The translations under genes were made by a program, and so were the position numbers. Of a DNA stretch of 64,000 bases, positions 57,401-64,000 are shown in pieces. Location: NCBI RefSeq assembly GCF_011745365.1, contig NW_024468913.1, positions 2,418,001 through 2,482,000 on the forward strand, in the 5' to 3' direction. The notes below the pieces were generated by a model. The model saw nothing but the letters and a program-made list of their open reading frames with translations, did no database searches and was not told the origin of the DNA. This DNA comes from Cryphonectria parasitica EP155 (Eukaryota > Ascomycota > Sordariomycetes > Diaporthales > Cryphonectriaceae). The number at the start of each line of letters is the position of its first letter. The first letter of the stretch is position 1.

Positions 57401-58081
57401 ATCCCCGGTCCTCGATCATCTCGGCGATCTGCTCGGCAGACAGGACAGAGGGGTCGTGATCGATGACGGCTCTCTCGGATAATAACGATATGCTGAAGTT
57501 CTTGACGCCCGCCACGTCCTTGAAGGCACCTTGGACAGCTGATGTGCATGCGCCGCATGTCATGCCCTCGATCGCGACGACCGTGCTGAGAATCCTCGGC
57601 CCGGCCTGTGCTGCTTCTGCAAATGCGCCGTCCATCTTGTCCACTCTCGGTGATATTATGTCTGTAGAAAGAACGTCTGCGTCGAAGCCTCGGTCCTCTA
57701 TAATTTCTTGGATTTGTTCGGCAGATATCCGGCCTGCGTCGTGCATAACCACTGCCCTTTCCATAATCAAACTGACGGAGACGTTACCGACGCCGTCCAC
57801 GCCTTTGAGTCCGCTCTCGACAGCCGATGTACAAGCACCGCACCTGTTGCGCAAGCAGAGTTAGAGCAAGCAAGATACAAGTATAGGGAATCCCCAGGGT
57901 GAATAGAGCAGACGAGCGCGGCTGCTGTAATGCGCTGAGTGCCTAAACCCTCATAGGGCTCGGAGTAAGCACGAGGGGCGACTCACGTCATACCGCCAAC
58001 CTTCAGAGTCGTTGTCGCCATGTGGGCGGTGTTCGCACTCAGCAAGTCCACCGACGGGACTTGTATCTTGGATGGGGCCAT
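54405..58081 (-). CDS. CCC2: Copper-transporting P1B-type ATPase (CCC2/ATP7-like)
   Basis: Pumps Cu(I) into the trans-Golgi lumen to load multicopper oxidases. Exons 58081-57987 and 57843-54405 give 1177 residues; the 143-bp intron (GTGAGT...CAACAG) splits the first copper site, so only the spliced form has GGMTCGACTSAV. Three N-terminal HMA domains carry the CxxC site (MTCGACTSAV three times). A fourth HMA-like fold (about 270-340; FKVYGVPNASAATALEENI) lacks both cysteines. The membrane copper site is CPC at 726-728 (FACPCALGLATPT). The catalytic Asp is 770 in VLDKTGT. Also present are TGEAMP (actuator), SEHPVGKA (the P1B histidine), MVTGDQ and MVGDGINDSPAL. All key residues are intact. It is divergent from CSN7 with a 2.5-kb gap. 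Confidence 0.96.
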
Positions 58082-60622
58082 GTCGACGTCTGAGGAGCGA
58101 TTTTGAGAAAGGTCGGTGCGCGCACGAGTAGTGGTAGTCGCCGGTGGTCCTCTAGATCGAGGCCGAACACATCTGAAAGAGGTGAGACGTGCGGTAGGGG
58201 TGTTTTGGCCGACGTGGGAGGTTATACAATATGGATCCAAGAAGAAAAGCAGAAGACCAGCTTCTGGGCGGTGTAAGGTTCTTGTATTTCGTGTATGTAT
58301 ATATACAAGTCGGTGCCGACACCAGACTCGAGTAATGGGTAGATTAGGAATGGAAGGATTCGACCAGCTGGTGGGGGTAGAGAATGTGGTGGCTTGGTCG
58401 GATAGTTTGGAGGGGATTATGCAGAAGTGCAATAGTCGCCGGGTGATTATTGCTTCATAAGCGCGCGAGAGAGAGAGAGAGAGGATGACGCTGGACAAAA
58501 GGAGAGGGTAGAAGGGCAGAAGCGAGAATGGGAGGGAGGCAGCGAGATGCAGGATACAAATGGTCCTAGACGAGGGAGCATTTCCTCATCGTGTTGGGTT
58601 TGGTACCGGCAGATACGGGGAAAGTTTCGTCGTCGTGTCTCGTCGTCGCGGCTGCTGGAACCAGAACCCACAGCTTTCAAGGTTCCCCCTGTGGTATGGA
58701 TGTTGACATGTGTGGGTGTGGGTTGCGCGAACTGGGGATGGAGCATGTCCGATGTTCGTGCAGATGCGATTGCAAATCAATCCGGGCGGCCTTGAGCGGC
58801 AACGAGCGGCGCTGGGGGGCGTCTGGAGGGTACTATGGTTTAGGGCCTAATCATGGCGCAAGGGTCTGATCCGGTGTGCCGGGATCAAATTGGCATTAGC
58901 TTGTCTCTTAGACCAGTTATACTCGGTACGTACCCCCCTTCTGCCGTTTCAATGCCCCTACATTAGCCCACAAGTTGCCTGAGCGTGGGCGCCGTTCTCG
59001 TTCACTCTGTGTGTCATAGCACATAGTGCTATGGTGCTAAGGAGGGGGTGGTGACCTCCTTGTGGTACTAGGCAGTATTCAAACACATTTACAGAACACG
59101 CTATTGATCAAACAAAGAAGAGACGAATGATACAAACCCCAAGGGGCTCAGTTTCACGTTCTCCAATGGCGCTCTTTCAAGTTTTGAAAGTAGACCTGAG
59201 CCCTGTCAATTTTGTCTTCGCTTGGATTCAAGAGGATTTGTCTGGCCTGGGATCTGGTGGGTTCTATGGCATCGGCACATCACTTTGTCTCCATTGGAAT
59301 AGTGGCGTAGTAGTACGAAGGACGGTGGATAGAAAACATGTGCCACTATAGAGTCTAAGGTTATAACCGCCTGTAAAAGAGAACGGGCCCGCCCTATGAA
59401 GTTCCATACCGAGTGTCATCTCCGTCAATATCGATAAATAACCGAACGGAACGGTGCATACAGTACTATATTGAATCACTGTTGTCGATAACACTTGGTG
59501 CACGCGTGGCCTCTTACATAGCCACCCACAGCATTTTTCAATAGTGCCGCCACTAATTCACCTCTTCTGGCCGTGCGCCTTGACAAGACAGGACGTACCC
59601 GGTAATACTCAGTTGGGTCTATCGACATAATGTCAGCAATAAGACTGCTTCCCGTCAGTCGTCGGCCTCCTATCGAAGACACAATTTAATTTTCCTTCCT
59701 TGTCTCTGCCACGTTGTCTTTGTTCTTCACCGGAGAAGACTTGAGACTTGTGTTCTCCACCTTCCCGTCCCACTCGGTTAAACGGTTGGCTTACAGCCAG
59801 TATTTCATTTGAGCAGAAAGCCTCAGCTCGAGACGGAAATGGGAAAACTTCCTGGGGATTAATCAGATTGAACCAGTCAATTCCCGTAGGACGGCAGTGT
59901 ATGTAAGAGGTTGAATTCAAGTGGGGAGGTATTGCAGGGTACGCCTGTGGTGCTCCTCCCCTCCATTCCTTCGTCGTGGTGCCGTTCTGTGCCGTTCCCT
60001 GTGCCCTGTCCAGATTTGCGGCAGCCGCCCCCGTCAGAAGGCTTAACTACATCAGCCAAAACGCATCTCAAACCACCGCTTTCCGTTGTTTCCAATCAGA
60101 TCAAACCTCTCAGCTTCAAGACACGAAAATTCTCCCCGGCTTGGAACCCACTGCTGGCGGCAACTCGGTCGGCAAAGTCAGATTCGATCCTTACTGAGTA
60201 GTGGACCCAGAGCCTCACAGAACAAAGAGACTCAACCAGACCGACGTTTAGTGACGGTGCCGTATCTGTCCTCCTTGGTGGAGACCGCCACCCCGAGTCA
60301 ACCCATCCTATCCTTTGGCCCAACGGCGATTAGGTACTGCTAGGCTGCTGGCTTGTCAGAGTGCTTGGTGCCTGGTGCTTCGCTGGAGAAGCTAGACAGC
60401 AGCCAGTTCCCCGCCCTGCCAGCCGGCTGAGCCTGCTGAGGACCCCACCAAGGCTTGCCATACAGGGGGTCTCACAATTGACGTCGTCCAGCAGCTCAAC
60501 CAGCAGTTTGATAACCGTCTCTCCAGCTTATCACCAAGAGAGGTTCCACACCAAAGGAGGGAGAGAGAAAGAGAGGAGGTCCAGCAACAGCAAATTCAAG
60601 GAGCACCATCAGTCAGCCCAAA
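58082..60622. other. 2.5-kb gene-free region between the copper ATPase and CSN7
   Basis: Divergent intergenic region. It contains a GA run at about 58465-58483 (ATPase leader), TA-rich DNA, and the perfect hairpin at 59015-59033. Several frames of 60-120 codons exist but none shows a domain, consistent composition or splice continuity. Both gene promoters lie here. Confidence 0.5.
59015..59033. repeat. perfect hairpin CATAGCAC-ATA-GTGCTATG
   Basis: Eight-base perfectly paired arms (59015-59022 and 59026-59033) around a 3-base loop. It shares a 12-mer with the inverted repeat at 7714-7735. Confidence 0.75.
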
Positions 60623-61693
60623 ATGGAGCAGACCAAAGCCCTCAATGCTCTGGAGGCAAGTCGCCCTGTCTTGTTCAATTACGACGACGACCACCACCAC
60701 CATCAACATCATCATAGAAGAAGCAGCCACACCACGTACTTGCAAAACAGCTAACTCTCTTCTTCACAGCCCTTCCTAGCCCTCTCCAAATCTGCTACCT
60801 CTCCTCGTGCTGCGGCCGACCTCATCAACCGTGCCACCTCCGCCCCCGGCACCTACGCCTTCACCGAGCTCCTCAGCACGCCCAATATCGCCGCCCTCGC
60901 GTCGTCACCCGAGCCGGAATTCCGGGCATGGCACACCCACCTCGAGCTCTTTAGCCATGGACTCTACGAGGGCTACGCCGCCGACGGCACCCTGCCACCC
61001 CTGAGCCCAGCCCAGCAGCTCAAGCTCCGCCAGCTCTCCCTGCTGACCCTCTCGCGCGACAAAGCCCGCCTCACCTACCCGGCCCTGATGCGCAGCCTTG
61101 GCCTCGCCACCCCTAGGGACCTTGAGGACCTCGTCATCGGCGCCGTCTACGCCGGCCTGCTCTCTGCCCGTCTCAACCCCGCCCGCCGCGAGGTCCAGGT
61201 CAACAACGTGGCGCCCCTTCGCGACGTACGCCCCGCCTCTGTCGCCGGCATCGTCACCACCCTGCAGGAGTGGTCTGCCCGCTGCGACGCTACCCTTGCC
61301 GAGCTCGAGGCCTCCGTCTCTGCCATCCGTGCCGAGGCCGCCCGCGCCGTGACCCGGAGGCGTGAGGACGAGAGGGTTGTTGCCGTCGCTGTCGCCGCTG
61401 AGGAGAAGGCTTCTGCCGCCGGCGGTGCCAGCCTCGCTCCTGAGGGAGGTTCTGGTGCAGGCTCGCGGCATAGGTCGAGGAAGACCCACGGCCACTCTGC
61501 CGTGGCCAATCTGCGGTCACAGATCAATGCCAGTGGCCCTCTCGGCAGCAGTGCAGGCGGCGGCGGTGCGAAGAGGAGCAGCGAGAAGCTGATGGAGAGC
61601 ACGGCGGGCGCAGATGACGACGACGAGGCGATGGACCTGGATGACGACGCAGAGGGGCCCGGCCAGGGGCGAGCCAGTCGACGTAGGTTGTGA
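60623..61693 (+). CDS. COP9 signalosome subunit 7 (PCI domain)
   Basis: Subunit of the COP9 signalosome, which removes Nedd8 from cullins; in filamentous fungi it controls development and secondary metabolism. Exons 60623-60655 and 60770-61693 give 318 residues. The PCI domain covers about 15-200 (QQLKLRQLSLLTLSRDKARLTYPALM, LGLATPRDLEDLVIGAVYAGLLSARLN and VNNVAPLRDV are characteristic of CSN7). A helical segment follows, then a basic stretch (SRHRSRKTHGHS) and an acidic tail. Odd: the intron begins with GC rather than GT (GAG|GCAAGT), a good GC-AG donor; it has branch CTAAC and acceptor CACAG. No nearby GT restores the frame. A CSN7 family member is likely; subunit 8 or eIF3m would lack this pattern. 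Confidence 0.88.
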
Positions 61694-62623
61694 GGTGAAT
61701 ACGGACCAACCTTTGCCGAGAGAACGCGGTCATCAGGCACTCCTATACTTACTCGCCGTTTGCAAATCGGTCCAGATATGAATTGATGGCTTAAAACCAC
61801 AGACGATACCGAGCACAATTGCCTCAACCACCGTGTGCAGTGCTCCCAAAAAACTCAAATGAGGAGATACCTCTCTAAACCTCGGTGGGGCTGGCTCGCC
61901 TTTCAATTATGGCGATAGACAGATTCGAGAACAAAGGACATCTTCTCAAACTACGACTTGGACTCGATTGTGTGTCTAGACACTGCAGCTGCACTGAAGT
62001 CATGACAATAATCCGATCAAATAAGATCCATTGATTCAAATGAAGCCCTGGTAAGGACGCGGTGGTTGCGGGAAACCCTGTCAACGACACCTCCCGAAAA
62101 TAATGATATTAATGAACCGTCAAAGTTCAGCGCCCAAGAGTCTCTCTCCAAGCCAGCCCTGTCTGCCTTGCCTGTCCATTCGTATCCCAGGTATAAACTC
62201 GTATCAAGCTGGAGATGAAAGCTCTCCCTTCCCGCAAATCTCCCTTCTCAAATCGATGAGTAGTCGTACAAGTATAACGGCGTTCATTCACGCCAACGTA
62301 AAACCCCTCGCAGATTATCGTTGCGCTTGGTCCACTGACAAGAACAAAACGCCGCAAGATTTCCTTCCCACTTCTTCTCCCACTCGCGGACCGTCCTTCG
62401 CCCAGCTCGCCTCCGGGCAGCAACCTTGCGACGACTCTGGCATCAACGAATCGTTTCCAAGGTCCCTACTTGACCCAGCGAAGAAAAGAAGAAAATTGAC
62501 TGGGTAATAATATCTCGCGTCGCTAGAAAAGTGGTCGATGGTGGAAATGAAAGTCGTAACGTCGTCAATTAGGTATTCTTTTTTTTAATTTTATGTTGAG
62601 GTTTGTGATATCCGCGTCAGTGA
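61694..62623. other. 3' intergenic region between CSN7 and RAX1
   Basis: About 0.9 kb between converging genes. Apart from the doubtful small frame at 62103-62507 nothing is seen. Confidence 0.5.
62103..62507 (+). CDS. Doubtful small ORF with a basic C-terminus
   Basis: An open frame of 134 codons (or 82 from an internal ATG at 62260) with no recognised domain. Its C-terminus, LLDPAKKRRKLTG, looks like a nuclear localisation signal, and third codon positions in the second half lean to C. It lies in the 3' space between two converging genes, where transcripts may overlap. It may equally be chance. I see no intron that extends it. Confidence 0.2.
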   Translation: MILMNRQSSAPKSLSPSQPCLPCLSIRIPGINSYQAGDESSPFPQISLLKSMSSRTSITAFIHANVKPLADYRCAWSTDKNKTPQDFLPTSSPTRGPSFAQLASGQQPCDDSGINESFPRSLLDPAKKRRKLTG

Positions 62624-63875
62624 TCACAGACGCTTGCCGGGCACGAAGATGAAAAGGACTGATAAGGCTGCATCAACCAGTGCTGTCACGGCTAGAACCA
62701 TGATTGCTCGCTTCGCGAGCAACTTTCGGACATAGGGCTCTCGAACACGGGAGAAGTTGAAGGGCGTATACTCGCTGAGGCCTATCAGAGCAAGCACAGG
62801 ATCCAAGGAGTACTGGTAGGAGGCGAGGAAATAGATGCCCAGGGTGAAGGGCAGAATGAGCTGCAAATATACGTCAGTGAAAACATATCTCGGTGATCTT
62901 GAAGTGGATCGCAACGTACCCAGCACCTTGTCAACCTCGATTTGTCGAGGAAGATCAAAACGAAGCCAGCCCAGAACGCGCCGAACATCGACACCAGCCC
63001 GATGATCAGCCTCATGATCAAGGTTGGTGGGATCAGGTTCCCCAGCGCCTTCATCCGCAGAAAACCTGGGAAAGCGTCCCTCTCCATGGCCTGGAACACG
63101 TAATCCTTAGCCAGGTCGAACACTTCAGGGTCATCCCTGCCCTCCTCCTCAATCGCCCTCGTGACGTCCTCGGTGATGTGCCCCGGTAGCACGATTTCTC
63201 TCTCGGCGCCAGGAAGCAAGAACGTGTACAGAATCTTCTCGGCCGATGCGCGTATGTCCTGTCGCGCCACAGTGTGCGCTGGCGAGTTCGAATCCGTAAT
63301 CAGTTCTCGCGGGGTGCTACCGTGGCTGGGACGGGGCCCCTCGGTGGTGCTCTGGCGTGGAGAGTCGTAGAAAGCCGCGCCGGGCGTATTCTGAGTACCA
63401 GGTCCCGCTCGTTCCTCCCGCAAGTATGCTGACATTTGAGCGTCCTGATCGCGCTCCTTCTCAGTCGCGTACATCGATGGGCCAGGCGCGGAGAAGCTCA
63501 TGTCGCCCATGCTCTCCAGGATCTGAGACGAACGCTTCGAGGCGTGTTCGGGGTCGGGTGTGCCAATCAGGACGGATCTGCGGAGCTCGCGGACGTAGTG
63601 TCGACATAATGTCATATGCTGGGCGACGTCGAGCCTATGATACATGGGTCAGAGGGATAATTCGGGATGGGGAAGGGACGGGCTTTCATTTATCGCTCGT
63701 CGGGTTCTTCGTACCAGAAGTCCAGATAGTCCACCGATCTTTGCTGGTCTCGCATAAAAATATAGAAGGAGAACAGGTCGACAGGAGGAAGAGTTCGCCG
63801 GCTCAACACTTCGAAAAGCGTTGGAAGTCGGTTCCTGTTGAGATCAGGAACGGGGGATGGTGAAAGGTCCCCCAT
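62624..63875 (-). CDS. RGS-domain membrane protein, RAX1-like (bud-site/polarity)
   Basis: Three exons (63875-63715, 63634-62920, 62860-62624) give 370 residues; introns of 80 and 59 bp use GTACGA and GTACGT donors and CATAG and TGCAG acceptors. The N-terminus MGDLSPSPVPDLNRNRLPTL leads into an RGS-like domain (LPTLFEVLSRRTLPPVDLFSFYIFM, then DFWLDVAQHM across the first junction), interrupted by a Ser/Pro-rich insert and resuming with VARQDIRASAEKILYTFLLPGAEREI. Three hydrophobic segments follow in the last 140 residues. This order matches Rax1, a membrane protein that marks bud sites in yeast with Rax2; its role in hyphae is less certain. The first junction restores the conserved Trp. The upstream frame has only GTG, so ATG 63875 is chosen. 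Confidence 0.87.
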
Positions 63876-64000
63876 CTTGAACTCGTCTGTTTCCAACTCG
63901 CAGGAACGGCAGGTGGGTGGACGGTACGAAGATGCAAACAAGGCGAAAATGGAGCGGTGCACTGGCGAAAATAGATTGATACGGGGTTCGACTCGCGATT

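Noticed and set aside
60361..60717. 118-codon frame overlapping the CSN7 start
   Set aside because: It begins with GTG, is low-complexity at the end, and overlaps a well-supported first exon and intron.
63978..63997. B-box-like GGTTCGACTC at the window end
   Set aside because: No matching A box upstream within tRNA distance, and no cloverleaf is visible before the window ends.

Overview
The window is nuclear DNA of a filamentous ascomycete (Pezizomycotina, most likely Sordariomycetes). The evidence is short introns (58-152 bp) with GT-AG borders and CTAAC/CTGAC-type branch sites, a trifunctional HIS4/his-3-type histidine gene, a HET-domain gene, MDM12, RAX1 and CSN7, and many GC-rich, proline/serine/glutamine-rich disordered coding stretches. 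No rRNA, convincing tRNA, CRISPR array, plasmid feature or intact transposon was seen. Gene models were built by eye from splice sites and frame continuity. For each spliced gene the exon lengths sum to whole codons.

Layout. 0.3-7.3 kb: D-amino-acid oxidase (+), a CX9C CMC1-like mitochondrial protein (-), and a large membrane/FN3/coiled-coil protein (-). 8.6-10.5 kb: a single-exon HET-domain protein (-). 10.5-12.5 kb: gene-free. 12.5-22.3 kb: lipin/PAH1 (+), an uncharacterised Q/S/P-rich ORF lying in the same frame just downstream of TAF9 (both -), the HIS4-type enzyme (+), and a GNAT acetyltransferase (+). 23-25.4 kb: a STAND-type ankyrin gene broken by four single-base insertions. 25.7-29.2 kb: an uncharacterised 1140-residue protein with an internal duplication. 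30.8-34.8 kb: eIF4E (+) and a malonyl-CoA-synthetase-like enzyme with poly-Gln and poly-His tracts (-). 36.1-38.9 kb: a disordered protein with weak resemblance to fungal telomere (TPP1/Est3-like) proteins (-). 40.0-47.7 kb: FAB1 PI3P 5-kinase (+). 48.3-53.7 kb: NOC2 (-), VPS28 (+), MDM12 (-). 54.4-58.1 kb: CCC2-type copper P-ATPase (-). 60.6-63.9 kb: CSN7 (+) and RAX1 (-).

How the genes relate. They are mostly conserved housekeeping genes rather than a functional cluster: lipid signalling (lipin, FAB1), ER-mitochondria contact (MDM12), endosomal sorting (VPS28, which acts on the same endosomal system as FAB1), transcription (TAF9), translation (eIF4E), ribosome assembly (NOC2), histidine synthesis, copper transport and COP9 regulation. 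The accessory content is the HET gene and the broken STAND/ankyrin gene, both of families tied to fungal self/non-self recognition, plus the two large unknown proteins.

Main points for a second look: (1) TAF9 and the 296-codon ORF after it share one frame and are separated by a single TAG, with a candidate 75-nt in-frame intron that would remove that TAG; (2) four same-sign one-base homopolymer insertions in the ankyrin gene; (3) one (CAG/CTG)n repeat type read as Gln, Ser and Ala in different genes; (4) a GC-AG intron in CSN7; (5) a coding-looking, out-of-frame segment just upstream of the telomere-like gene.
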